64,000 nt of DNA from Amycolatopsis sp. CA-128772. Its GTDB lineage: Bacteria; Actinomycetota; Actinomycetes; Mycobacteriales; Pseudonocardiaceae. Each line of letters starts with the position of its first letter. The stretch's first letter is position 1. Under the pieces are notes generated by a model. It did not search any database, had not been told where the DNA came from, and worked only from the letters and a program-made list of their open reading frames with translations. Shown in pieces: positions 40,410 to 48,110 of this stretch. The stretch spans positions 1 through 64,000 of the forward strand of contig NZ_PPHG01000091.1 of the NCBI RefSeq assembly GCF_002904295.1, written 5' to 3'. Position numbers and translations under genes: made by a program.

Positions 40410-41008
40410 TCACTCGTTCGGCCTAGCGAGGCTCCGGCTGACGAGCACGTACCGCTCGTCCTCGATCGGACCGCCCCACAGGGCGGGATCGTCGAGCCGC
40501 GTCACGGTGGCGTCGCCCCGGTGCGCGAGAACGAGCCGTTCACACTCCCCGGCCGGAATCCCGGCCCCGGTGAACCACCGGCCTTCGACGAGCACCAACC
40601 GGCCCTCCGGCTGCAGCAACCGAACCCAGGCCCCCACCGCGGCGGCTGGATCGGGCAGGGCTCACAGCACGTGTCGCACGAGGACGACGTCATAGGAACC
40701 GGGCCCACAGGGCGGATCCGCGGCATCCCCGACCCGGAAGTCCACCTCAACCCCGGCGGCCGCGGCTTTCTCCTTGGCCACGGCCAGCATCCACCGGGAG
40801 AGGTCGACCCCGTGCACGAGGTGGCCGGCTTGGGCGAGCAAGACGGCAGACTGCCGGTCCCACACCCAAGATCGACGACGGCCGCGGGAGCCGCCGGAAG
40901 GAGCGGCAGCAGCAACTCCGACCACGCACCCCGGACGGCGGGGTCCGTCAGGCCGTGGTCGGGTTGATCGTCGAAGGAGGCGGCTTCGGCGTCCCAGATG
41001 TTCGTCAC
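40410..41008 (-). pseudogene. SAM-dependent methyltransferase, frameshift and nonsense
   Basis: Read from GTG 41008, the protein begins MTNIWDAEAASFDDQPDHGL and reaches VVDLGCGTGSL (motif I), then loses its frame near 40850. One missing base restores AVLLAQAGHLVHGVDLSRWML and DAADPPCGPGSYDVVLVRHVL. A TGA at 40662-40664 then stands where the family has Trp, and the same frame goes on as ALPDPAAAVGAWVRLLQPEGRLVLVEG to 40410. Two independent lesions make it a pseudogene, unless both are sequencing errors. Confidence 0.85.
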
Positions 41009-41106
41009 ACCGCCATCGTGCCGGTCACCACCGACAGTCCCGCGCCACGGCCGCTGTGTGCAACCCCCGTGCAGCATCAGGCCAGGTGCCTCGCTATGAA
41101 TGCCGC

Positions 41107-41490
41107 ATGGCCTACGTCAGGTTCCAGAGCGCCGAGCCCAACGCCGAAGGGCGCCACGCCGGGTTCTTCGGCTTGATCAACAACCTGAGCAAGGCCGGCC
41201 GGCTCACCGCCGAGCAGGAAGAGTTCCGCCGGATCAACCACGCTTGGTACGAGTCCCGCTACACCAACCCCACAACGGCCGATCCGACCGTCTACGACCA
41301 CTCGGCCAACCCGGGCGCGACTGCCTGGTTCAAGGAGTCGGCCGAAGCACTCGTCGCTCGCGCAGCCGGCTACCTCGAAATCCTCGACGCCCACGACGTC
41401 CGGTGCGACAAGCTGGTCTCGCACCAGGCACCCGGACGGATCATCTACGAGGACGACGAGCAGATCGTCGTGGTCCCGTTCAGTGCTTGA
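41107..41490 (+). CDS. Hypothetical protein (127 aa)
   Basis: A 127-residue soluble protein beginning MAYVRFQSAEPNAEGRHAGFFGLINNLSKAGRLT, written in parts: MAYVRFQSAEPNAEG, then FFGLINNLSKAGRLTAEQEE, with a conserved-looking NHAWYESRYTNPT and TAWFKESAEALVARAAGYL and a closing GRIIYEDDEQIVVVPF. Homologues of this type occur widely in actinobacteria without known function. The ATG at 41107 is the best start. It is convergent with the tRNA cluster. Confidence 0.75.
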   Translation: MAYVRFQSAEPNAEGRHAGFFGLINNLSKAGRLTAEQEEFRRINHAWYESRYTNPTTADPTVYDHSANPGATAWFKESAEALVARAAGYLEILDAHDVRCDKLVSHQAPGRIIYEDDEQIVVVPFSA

Positions 41491-41558
41491 CGACGAGATG
41501 CCGACCCTTACGCAGGCCCGGACGAGCGCATTGCCGTTCATCGGCCCCAGACACAAGA

Positions 41559-41588
41559 AAACCGCCTTGACCGGAGTCAAGACGGTTT
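41559..41588 (-). terminator. Terminator of the tRNA cluster
   Basis: 13-nt arms with one mismatch (41559-41571 and 41576-41588) around a 4-base loop. On the minus strand the stem is followed by TTTTCTT-like pyrimidines, 11 bp after tRNA-Phe. Confidence 0.65.
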
Positions 41589-41598
41589 CTTCGAACGG

Positions 41599-41672
41599 TG
41601 GCCAGGGCCGGGGTCGAACCGGCGACCTTCCGCTTTTCAGGCGGACGCTCGTACCAACTGAGCTACCTGGCC
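41599..41672 (-). tRNA. tRNA-Phe (GAA)
   Basis: A 74-nt cloverleaf. Acceptor GGCCAGG/CCTGGCC with discriminator A, D stem GCTC/GAGC, anticodon stem TCCGC/GCGGA with loop CTGAAAA (anticodon GAA), and T arm GCCGG-TTCGACC-CCGGC. CCA is not encoded. Confidence 0.96.
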
Positions 41673-41703
41673 GGGAACGCCGGCAAGGAGCCGAACGATC
41701 TTG

Positions 41704-41777
41704 CGACCCTGACGGGACTCGAACCCGCGACCTTCGCCGTGACAGGGCGACGCGCTAACCAACTGCGCCACAGGGCC
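41704..41777 (-). tRNA. tRNA-Asp (GTC)
   Basis: A 74-nt cloverleaf. Acceptor GGCCCTG/CAGGGTC with one G-T pair and discriminator G, anticodon stem TCGCC/GGCGA with loop CTGTCAC (anticodon GTC), and T loop TTCGAGT. CCA is not encoded. Confidence 0.96.
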
Positions 41778-41798
41778 TTGCGTTACTACAGTACTGCG

Positions 41799-41871
41799 TA
41801 CTCCCAACGGGATTCGAACCCGCGTTGCCGCCTTGAAAGGGCGGAGTCCTAGGCCACTGAACGATGGGAGC
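41799..41871 (-). tRNA. tRNA-Glu (TTC)
   Basis: A 73-nt cloverleaf, first of the three in transcription order (Glu-Asp-Phe, a common actinobacterial cluster). Acceptor GCTCCCA/TGGGAGT, anticodon stem CCGCC/GGCGG with loop CTTTCAA (anticodon TTC), and T loop TTCGAAT. CCA is not encoded. Confidence 0.96.
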
Positions 41872-41970
41872 CCGGTCGGTTTCGGGTGACCGACCGACCG
41901 CGCTCTCAGGTTCCCCTGGGAGCGATTACAAGCATAGGGCACGCCGCCACCGCTTTGCACCGGGGGTTCC

Positions 41971-42765
41971 TTAAGCCTCCGGCAAGCCCGGGAGCTGCGC
42001 AAACGCCGCCAGTTCGGCCAGCCGCCCGTCGAGCTCGGCTCGCTCCCGTTCGGACAGGGCCGACACGAGCAGCTCGCCGATCCGGTCGTCGGTCATTGCC
42101 TCGGCTTGCCGCCAGCGGGTGCGCAGGTCCGGTTTGCGCTCCGCCGCCGCCGTCAGCTCGTTCGCCGCGTCCTCGGGCCACGCCGTGCGCAGCAGCCGCT
42201 CGCGGCCGCCTTCCGGGTCCGCGATCACCGCCTCCGGCACCGACAGGCCCAGTGCGCGCAGGGCCGCGAAGTGGAGGCCGCCGCGCAGTTCACGGAACAC
42301 CATCAGCGCGAAGCCGAGGCGTTCGACGTCGCCCGCGGGGCGCTCGGCGTGCTTCCACCCCGCGAACAGCGCCAGCGCGCTGGCGTCGGCGGTGTCAACC
42401 ACCCGGAACAACAGCTCGGCCAGGCGGCCGGGCTCCGATACGGCCGAAAGGTTGACGCGCGACCACCGTGCCGATGACTCCGCGTAGGCACGGACCGCGG
42501 CGGGCGCGTCGAGGACCGCCGTCGCCGGCGGCAGGACGTACTCGAACAGCCAGTGCGGGAAGATCCCGAACAGCTCGGCGGCCACCTTCGGCGGCACGTC
42601 CCCGAGCACGGCCGACCGCCCCCGCACGTACAGCGAACGCGGCGGCACCCCGGCTTCCGCCTCGACCGCGGCCAGCTCCGGCGACGTCATGAACTTCCCA
42701 CCCAGCAGCTGCACGACCGGCCGGATCCGGTTCGCCAGCTCCGCCGCACCTTCGATCGCCGTCAC
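41971..42765 (-). CDS. SCO6745-family protein
   Basis: A 264-residue helical protein of the SCO6745 family, common in actinobacteria. Typical text includes IRPVVQLLGGKFMTSPELAA, YVRGRSAVLGDVPPKVAAELFGIFP and ADASALALFAGWKHAERP. The N-terminal half resembles a winged helix, but the biological role is not established. The GTG at 42765 is preferred because AAAGGGGCGGAC precedes it; a GTG six codons upstream (42783) is the alternative. Confidence 0.85.
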   Translation of the reverse strand: MTAIEGAAELANRIRPVVQLLGGKFMTSPELAAVEAEAGVPPRSLYVRGRSAVLGDVPPKVAAELFGIFPHWLFEYVLPPATAVLDAPAAVRAYAESSARWSRVNLSAVSEPGRLAELLFRVVDTADASALALFAGWKHAERPAGDVERLGFALMVFRELRGGLHFAALRALGLSVPEAVIADPEGGRERLLRTAWPEDAANELTAAAERKPDLRTRWRQAEAMTDDRIGELLVSALSERERAELDGRLAELAAFAQLPGLPEA

Positions 42766-42914
42766 GTCCGCCCCTTTCGACACGACGACCGTAACACTGT
42801 TACGAAACGCGGGTCAACTAGCGGGCATCGACTCGCGAATCACTGCCGGAAAACCAGCCGAACCTGCGGAAATATCACGGAACAGGCCCGGCGCCACACA
42901 CCGGGCCCACCCGC

Positions 42915-43169
42915 TCAGCGCTGAACCGGCGCCTGCCCGTCCTCGTCGAGGTTCAGACCCAGCATCTCCAGCAACTGAACACAGTCCTCGACCCCCAGCG
43001 CGCCATGCGCCACCGCCAGCCGAGCCCGCCGAACCTGATCATCCGACACCCGCTGCGCATCGGCCGCCCCGCTTCGCTGAGCCGGCAACGCCCCCGCAAA
43101 CGGAGCACTCCCCCCATCGGCACCTTCGTACCGAAGGAGGAACTGCCGCACTTCAACAGACCCGCTCAT
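42915..43169 (-). CDS. Small hypothetical protein (84 aa)
   Basis: An 84-residue acidic protein starting at ATG 43169 after a clear GGAGGGG ribosome site. It reads MSGSVEVRQFLLRYEGADGG, then a helical part VSDDQVRRARLAVAHGALGV and EDCVQLLEMLGLNLDEDGQ. No family is recognised. It ends about 150 bp downstream-side of the SCO6745-like gene start. It faces the long non-coding stretch upstream, which must hold its promoter. Confidence 0.65.
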   Translation of the reverse strand: MSGSVEVRQFLLRYEGADGGSAPFAGALPAQRSGAADAQRVSDDQVRRARLAVAHGALGVEDCVQLLEMLGLNLDEDGQAPVQR

Positions 43170-44105
43170 AGCCCCTCCATACGGCTCACAACAGCTTGGC
43201 CGCGAGGCTAACCAGCACCGGCCACCACACACAGCCCCCCGGAGAGTGAACCTGAGGCCACGCTCCGCTCAACGCAGCGCAATCGGCACTACCGAAGAAG
43301 AACCCAGCCGAACGAGCGTCACCCACGCCGCAAAGTGACACCACACGGGGAAATTTCCCGCTCTCCACTCGCCCAACCACCCAAGTCGTGCAACAATCGA
43401 AGTGCTGACACACCCCCGGTCAGCGCCTGTGGAGATCCCCTCCGACCCCCGCGTTCCTCCCCCTGGCGCGGGGGTCCTCCATTTCTTAGGGCTTGCTCGG
43501 GCTTCTCCTTCGCCAGCCCCCGGCATTCCGGCGTACCGCCCGGGGGGCCGAGCCCCCCGGACCCCCACGGTGCCTCCTGCTCAGCTCCCAGCCGGGCCGG
43601 GTTTTCGCTCCGGGCGCTGCGCGCCCTAGCGAGCGTGGTCACCCTTGGCGGGAAAGTCGCCGAAGCCGATGGCTCCTGCCGATCGGGGCATGCGATCCGG
43701 GCCGCCTGGCGCGCTCCCTCGCCTCGCAGGGCACTTGCCGCTTCCTTGGCCCTGCCGGTCCAAACTCCCCCAGCGCGCCCTTTCGCCTCCCAGGACACTC
43801 GCCGCCCTACTCGGCCCCTGCCGGTCGGGGCCACATCCCGCGCGCCCTCTCGCCTCCAGGGCACTCGCCGGCCTTGTCCGCCGCACTGAGCGGCGGCCAG
43901 AACTCCAGCCGTGAACCCCATGGGTTGTCAGCCTCAGCGGGCCTCTCGCCACTCTCTGCGATTGGTGATCGACTCGGTGGGTTATTAGGGGGTTGCAGTG
44001 CGTCACAGATGACTGAGCTGAATGGGTGGCAGGTGGACCGAATGGGGAATACTTTTGGCGTGTCGTAGCTCACAGTGGTTTGTATGGCGAGATCCAAACG
44101 TTATC
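43170..44105. other. About 0.9 kb of non-coding DNA
   Basis: Frames here lack actinobacterial codon bias on both strands, and none has a ribosome site worth noting. The stretch holds an imperfect tandem repeat (43709-43884), GC-rich inverted segments near 43451-43470 and 43540-43564, and a less GC-rich part (43950-44100) that may carry the promoter of the next gene. No tRNA, IS or known RNA was recognised. Confidence 0.6.
43709..43884 (+). repeat. Imperfect 64-67 bp tandem repeat, three copies
   Basis: Copies begin at 43709, 43773 and 43840. Each runs GCGCGC(T/C)CC(C/T)…TCGCCTC, then CAGG(G/A)CACT(T/C)GCCG, and the first two continue to CCCTGCCGGTC. The third is cut short near 43884. Divergence of about a quarter suggests an old duplication. 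Confidence 0.65.
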
Positions 44106-44552
44106 GTGGCGTTCGTGCCTCTTCCCTCCCTTGGCCGCTTGAGCAGCCGTACGAACCTGAAAGCCGCCGCGTCTTCCGGCCGGCATCGTGGTGCCGCGAA
44201 GCCTGCGGACGATGGTGTTGTCGAGGACACCGAACTGACCTCCTACCTCGCCGCGCTCGCTCCCGACAACGACCTCGAGAGCACGGGCTCCGGCAAGCGG
44301 TTCGGCGAGGCGCAGGTCTACCAGCTGCGGATGAGCCTCATCGCCAGCCAGCAGCTCAAGGACATCGCCGCCGAGCGGGACATCTCGCCCCAGGCGCTCG
44401 CCCAGGAATGGATCCTCGAGCGGCTCAACTGGGAAGGCCAGGCCTCCTCGCTGCAGGACCAGCGCCAGCAGGCCGGCGACCTCACCGACCTCACCGACGA
44501 GTTCCACTTCCCGGCCGACGCCTTCGACGCGCCCGTCGCCGGGCACCGCTGA
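44106..44552 (+). CDS. Hypothetical protein with helical C-terminal domain
   Basis: About 148 residues. The N terminus is basic and poorly conserved-looking (RLSSRTNLKAAASSGRHRG). The core RFGEAQVYQLRMSLIASQQL, KDIAAERDISPQALAQEWIL and ERLNWEGQASSLQDQRQQ looks like a short helical, possibly DNA- or self-binding domain (the second part has a helix-turn-helix/ribbon-helix flavour). The start is uncertain: GTG 44106 and GTG 44115 are in frame and neither has a clear ribosome site. It ends before a perfect terminator shared with the convergent cold-shock gene. Confidence 0.65.
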   Translation: MAFVPLPSLGRLSSRTNLKAAASSGRHRGAAKPADDGVVEDTELTSYLAALAPDNDLESTGSGKRFGEAQVYQLRMSLIASQQLKDIAAERDISPQALAQEWILERLNWEGQASSLQDQRQQAGDLTDLTDEFHFPADAFDAPVAGHR

Positions 44553-44565
44553 GCACCGCATGAGA

Positions 44566-44597
44566 AAGGGCCCCCGGCGAGATCGCCGGGGGCCCTT
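44566..44597. terminator. 15-bp terminator between convergent genes
   Basis: AAGGGCCCCCGGCGA / TCGCCGGGGGCCCTT, perfect 15-bp arms around a GA centre, 14 bp after the plus-strand stop and 33 bp from the cold-shock stop. It works in both directions. Confidence 0.75.
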
Positions 44598-44629
44598 CAC
44601 TCAGGCCTTGGAACGCAGAGGGCCTGACG

Positions 44630-44833
44630 TCAGATCGCGCGGACCTTCTGGGCCTGCGGACCCTTCTGACCCTGGCCGACCTCGAACTCCACCCGCTGGT
44701 TCTCCTCGAGGGTGCGGAAGCCGCGGCCCTCGATCTCCGAGTAGTGAACGAACACGTCGCCTTCGCCGCCGTCCTGCGCGATGAAGCCGAAGCCCTTCTC
44801 CGCGTTGAACCACTTCACAGTGCCTTGCGCCAC
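44630..44833 (-). CDS. Cold-shock domain protein (CspA type)
   Basis: A 67-residue single cold-shock domain: MAQGTVKWFNAEKGFGFIAQ, then GDVFVHYSEIEGRGFRTLEE and RVEFEVGQGQKGPQAQKV. RNP1 (KGFGFI) and RNP2 (VFVHY) are intact, so it should bind single-stranded RNA/DNA as a chaperone. The GTG at 44833 is the start. The 5' leader upstream is long. A close paralogue lies at 59284. Confidence 0.96.
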   Translation of the reverse strand: MAQGTVKWFNAEKGFGFIAQDGGEGDVFVHYSEIEGRGFRTLEENQRVEFEVGQGQKGPQAQKVRAI

Positions 44834-45295
44834 CGCTGTACTCCTCGTTACACAGATCCGCTTCGAATGCCACCGAAGCGGCACCCCGACCGTCCCGGGC
44901 GGTTCCAACGAGACGAGTCAAGAGCGGGTCGGCTCCATGGCTCGCGTCAGAAGTTCCGCGAGTGTGAAGCCACGAACACGCAAAACGACGGCCTGAGAGC
45001 AGACTACCGGGATCTGGCCAAAGTTGAACCCCGTGATCGAGGCGAAAACCGGCTGTGCGCACCAAGGTCACCGGAACGTCGTAGGGCTCGCGCCCGCTCC
45101 GGGCGGCCCTGCGGGCTAGTCTTGCGTAGCGCATCGACACCGTGATCACCGGATACGGCTCGGAGTCGGTCGTGCCCCCTCCGTGAAAGCCTCCGGCAGC
45201 AAATGTGACACGCGTCACGTAATGGTTGCTCAACGTGTACGGTCCGTGAGGCGTCTCGAAGAGGGGAGACACCAAAGGGGCAAAGGGGAATAGGT
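44834..45295. other. Intergenic region between csp and L,D-transpeptidase
   Basis: About 460 bp between divergent genes. It holds the cold-shock 5' leader and promoter on the left, a CRP-like site at 45204-45219, and the promoter and AAAGGGG ribosome site of the transpeptidase on the right. A 19-codon basic frame at 44937-44996 was noticed but not called. Confidence 0.6.
45204..45219. promoter_or_regulatory. CRP/GlxR-like site
   Basis: TGTGA-CACGCG-TCACG matches the CRP-family consensus TGTGA-N6-TCACA at nine of ten positions. It is centred 85 bp upstream of the transpeptidase start. Confidence 0.5.
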
Positions 45296-46501
45296 GTGAC
45301 GGTGAGGACTTCCACGCGGCGCTCGGGCGCTGCCGTGGCTCTGGGCTTGGTCGCCGTGCTCACGCTCGGGGCGTGCAGCAGCGAGCCGACGGTGTCGGCC
45401 AGCGGTACCTCGGGAGGCGGCCCGACCAGCTCGCCGGCGCCCAGCGCCCAGCCCGCGAAGCTGACGGTGACGCCCACGGGCGGCGCCCAGGACGTCGCGC
45501 CCGGAGAGCCGGTCGGCGTCCAGGTCAGCGACGGCACGATCGTCTCGGTGACGCTGACCAACCCGGACGGCAAGCAGGTCCAGGGGCAGGCGTCGGCGGA
45601 CAAGAAGAGCTGGAACACCACCGAGCAGCTCGGCTACGGCAAGACCTACACCTGGTCCGGCCAGGCGCAGGGCGCCGACGGCAAGAACGTGGCCATCGCC
45701 GGCGCGTTCACCACCGTCAAGCCGAAGCGCCAGATGTCGGCCAGCCTGAATGTCGGTGACGGCCAGACGTACGGCATCGCGATGCCGATCGCGCTGAGCT
45801 TCCCGAGCCGCGTCACCGACAAGGCGTCCGTCGAGAAGGCGCTTTCGGTCGAGACCACGCCGAAGACCGAAGGCTCGTGGGGCTGGACGGACGGCGACAC
45901 CTCGGTGCACTGGCGGCCGAAGGAGTACTTCAAGCCGAACACCCAGGTCAAGGTCAACGCCAAGATCTACGGCGTCAAGATCGGCGACGGCGTGTACGGC
46001 AAGCAGGACGTCTCGGCCAGCTTCGCCATCGGGCGTTCGCAGATCGTCAAGGGCAACACCACGCAGCACACGATGCAGGTGATCCGCGACGGCCAGCAGA
46101 TCGCGGACTACCCGGTGAGCTACGGTCTCGACTCCGACCCGGGCCGCGTCACCCACAGCGGCGTGCACGTCGTCATGGGCAAGCAGGCCACCTACGCGAT
46201 GAGCAACCCGAAGTACCACTACGAGAACGTCGTGGTGCCGTGGGCGGTCCGGATCTCCAACAACGGCGAGTTCATCCACGGCCTGGCCGCGTCCGTCTGG
46301 GCACAGGGCAAGAAGAACATCTCGCACGGCTGCCTGAACCTGTCGCCGGCACGGGCCAAGGAGTACTACGACGGCGTGCTCACCGGCGATCCGGTCGAGA
46401 TCACCGGCAGCACGCAGACGCTGACCGCCAAGGACGGCGACTACAGCGACTGGACCTACGACTGGGCGAGCTGGCAGAAGCTGTCGGCCCTGGCCGGCTG
46501 A
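45296..46501 (+). CDS. L,D-transpeptidase lipoprotein
   Basis: A 401-residue cell-wall cross-linking enzyme that makes 3-3 peptidoglycan bridges. A lipoprotein signal with lipobox LTLGAC puts the lipidated cysteine at C27, followed by a Ser/Pro-rich linker and two Ig-like domains (about 53-150 and 150-245). The YkuD catalytic domain has IHGLAASVWAQGKKNISHGC with the nucleophile C346 and HGCLNLS. This order matches mycobacterial LdtMt2-type enzymes. The start is GTG 45296 after AAAGGGGAAT. The hairpin at 46523 ends the unit. Confidence 0.95.
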   Translation: MTVRTSTRRSGAAVALGLVAVLTLGACSSEPTVSASGTSGGGPTSSPAPSAQPAKLTVTPTGGAQDVAPGEPVGVQVSDGTIVSVTLTNPDGKQVQGQASADKKSWNTTEQLGYGKTYTWSGQAQGADGKNVAIAGAFTTVKPKRQMSASLNVGDGQTYGIAMPIALSFPSRVTDKASVEKALSVETTPKTEGSWGWTDGDTSVHWRPKEYFKPNTQVKVNAKIYGVKIGDGVYGKQDVSASFAIGRSQIVKGNTTQHTMQVIRDGQQIADYPVSYGLDSDPGRVTHSGVHVVMGKQATYAMSNPKYHYENVVVPWAVRISNNGEFIHGLAASVWAQGKKNISHGCLNLSPARAKEYYDGVLTGDPVEITGSTQTLTAKDGDYSDWTYDWASWQKLSALAG

Positions 46502-46522
46502 AGACCATCAGGGAACACCGGG

Positions 46523-46555
46523 CGGCCGGGAAGTCCACTGCGGGCTTCCCGGCCG
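46523..46555 (+). terminator. Terminator after the L,D-transpeptidase
   Basis: CGGCCGGGAAG / CTTCCCGGCCG, perfect 11-bp stem with an 11-base loop, 22 bp after the stop. Confidence 0.65.
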
Positions 46556-46680
46556 TTCGTGCTTTCCGGGGAACCCCGGAAACCCACGGAAATCCGGTGC
46601 AACCCCGGTGCGCACCCGCCGCATGACTAAGGGCAGAGGCGCGGCGATCACGGCCGCGCCCGCGAGAATGAGGAGCTGTC

Positions 46681-46983
46681 TTGCGTATCCGCATCGCCCT
46701 GACCCTCGGCGCGCTCGTGCTCGCCGGTGGTGCACTGACCGGTGGCATCGCGCTGGCTTCGGACGCGCAGGCGCCGGCCGCCCCCACGACCCAGGTGACC
46801 CGCCCGGGCGAACCGACCGTGGCGCCGGCCCCTGCCTCCACCCGGCCGGCACGTCCGAGCGCGGCCCCCGCCCCGCGCGAAACGACCATGCCGCGCACGG
46901 GCCAGCCGCCGCGTGTCCCGCGGGCCGTCCCCGCCGGGCCGACCGGCGACCTGCACCTCCCGGCCGTGTGGGAGACCCGGTAA
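46681..46983 (+). CDS. Small exported Pro/Ala-rich protein
   Basis: A 100-residue protein from TTG 46681, with ATGAGGAG (GAGGAG at about 46669) as a strong ribosome site. A signal peptide (IALTLGALVLAGGALTGGIALA) is followed by a Pro/Ala/Thr/Arg-rich chain with no fold recognised (RPGEPTVAPAPASTRPARPS). Five bases separate its stop from the sigma-factor GTG, so it probably heads that operon. Its role may be to signal envelope state; this is only inference. Confidence 0.7.
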   Translation: MRIRIALTLGALVLAGGALTGGIALASDAQAPAAPTTQVTRPGEPTVAPAPASTRPARPSAAPAPRETTMPRTGQPPRVPRAVPAGPTGDLHLPAVWETR

Positions 46984-46987
46984 CCAG

Positions 46988-47542
46988 GTGATCCCCCGCT
47001 CCCGTCCGTCGACCGGACCGGGCTCGCCGTGGGACGGCGAGTTCGCCCGGTACTTCGGCGAGCGCGCGCACAGCCTGCGGTCGACCGCCTTCCTGCTCTG
47101 CGGGGACTGGCACCAGGCCGAAGACATCACGCAGGCCGCGCTGCTCAAGCTCTACCTCGCCTGGCCGAGGCTGTCGCGGCACGACGCGCTGGACGCCTAC
47201 GCGCGCAAAGTCGTCCTGCGCACGTTCCTCGCCGAGCACCGGCGCAGCAGGTGGAAACGGGAGCGGCTGACCGACGAGCCGCCGGAGCTGCCGGCGCAAC
47301 CCGCCGCGAGCGAGCAGGACGAACTCGTCCGGCAAGCTCTGGCCGTGCTGGCCCCCAAGCAACGCGCCGTGCTGGTGCTGCGGTACTTCGAGGACCTGAG
47401 CGTCGAGGAGACGGCGAAGGCGCTCGGCTGCAGCACCGGCACGGTGAAGTCGCAGGCTTCGCGGGGCCTGGCCACGCTGCGCAAGCGGCTCGGCCCGCAC
47501 TACGGTGCGCTGACCTTCAGCGCACCCACGGAGGGGAGGTGA
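46988..47542 (+). CDS. ECF sigma factor (SigE family)
   Basis: A 184-residue extracytoplasmic-function sigma factor. Region 2 is FARYFGERAHSLRSTAFLLC and AEDITQAALLKLYLAWPRL. Region 4 is QALAVLAPKQRAVLVLRYFE, DLSVEETAKALGCSTGTVKS and QASRGLATLRKRLG. It belongs to the actinobacterial SigE-type group (SAxAF…TGTVKSQxSRGL). The GTG start is at 46988. Its stop overlaps the next GTG (GTGA), so it is translationally coupled to the membrane protein that likely controls it. Confidence 0.93.
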   Translation: MIPRSRPSTGPGSPWDGEFARYFGERAHSLRSTAFLLCGDWHQAEDITQAALLKLYLAWPRLSRHDALDAYARKVVLRTFLAEHRRSRWKRERLTDEPPELPAQPAASEQDELVRQALAVLAPKQRAVLVLRYFEDLSVEETAKALGCSTGTVKSQASRGLATLRKRLGPHYGALTFSAPTEGR

Positions 47543-48021
47543 CGAACATGGACCCCGAAGACGACGTCCGCGCGTTCCTGACCGGCGCGGCCGGCGGCGC
47601 GCAGCCGCCGATGCGCCTCGAAGCCGCCGACGTGATCGAGCGCGGTGGCCGGGTCCGGCGACGGCGCAAGCGCCTGGCGGTCGCGGGCACCTCGACCGCG
47701 ACGGCGGTCGTCCTCGCGGTGGCCGGCTTCCTGGCCGGTCACCGCGCCGGGCCACCGGAGCCGGTGCAGCCCGCCGGCCCTGGCCTGTCCACGGTCGGCA
47801 CCACCGCTCCCGCCACGCCGAGGAGCGCCCTTCCCGTTCCCGCGACGTCGATCGCGCCGCCGTCGGTCGCCCCGGAACGTTCGTCACCACGCACCCAGCG
47901 GACCGTGGTCCCGCAGCCGCCGTCCGCGGGTCCGCGGACCAGCCCGCGGTCGACGGCGCAGCCCTCCACCACCCCGATGGAGACCCGGCCCGGTCCGCCG
48001 ACGGCGGAGACGTCGCGCTAG
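47539..48021 (+). CDS. Membrane protein, probable anti-sigma partner
   Basis: A 160-residue protein. The cytoplasmic part (MTNMDPEDDVRAFLTGAAGG… RGGRVRRRRKRL) is followed by one membrane helix (VAGTSTATAVVLAVAGFLAG) and a Pro/Thr/Ser-rich outside tail. This small-cytoplasmic/one-helix layout, right after an ECF sigma gene with a four-base overlap, fits an anti-sigma or accessory regulator, although there is no zinc-type HxxxCxxC motif. GGAGGGGAG precedes the GTG at 47539; ATG 47548 is an alternative. Confidence 0.72.
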   Translation: MTNMDPEDDVRAFLTGAAGGAQPPMRLEAADVIERGGRVRRRRKRLAVAGTSTATAVVLAVAGFLAGHRAGPPEPVQPAGPGLSTVGTTAPATPRSALPVPATSIAPPSVAPERSSPRTQRTVVPQPPSAGPRTSPRSTAQPSTTPMETRPGPPTAETSR

Positions 48022-48059
48022 GCACTGCTCGGGACGACGCGGACCGAGCCGGAACGCAC

Positions 48060-48093
48060 GTGTGCCCCGTCCGGTGATCCGGGCGGGGCACAC
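48060..48093. terminator. Terminator between convergent genes
   Basis: 15-nt arms with one mismatch (48060-48074 and 48079-48093) around a TGAT loop, 38 bp after the anti-sigma-like gene and 18 bp from the transporter stop. Confidence 0.7.
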
Positions 48094-48110
48094 GGCTTTC
48101 CGGTGACCGC

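Noticed and set aside
43335..43921. Long overlapping frames on both strands in the coding desert
   Set aside because: Both strands are open because of GC-rich repeats; composition is not protein-like and no start signals are seen.
44937..44996. 19-codon basic frame beginning MARVRSSASVKPRTRK between csp and the L,D-transpeptidase
   Set aside because: The ribosome site is weak and poorly spaced, and the frame lies in the csp promoter/leader; too little to call a gene.
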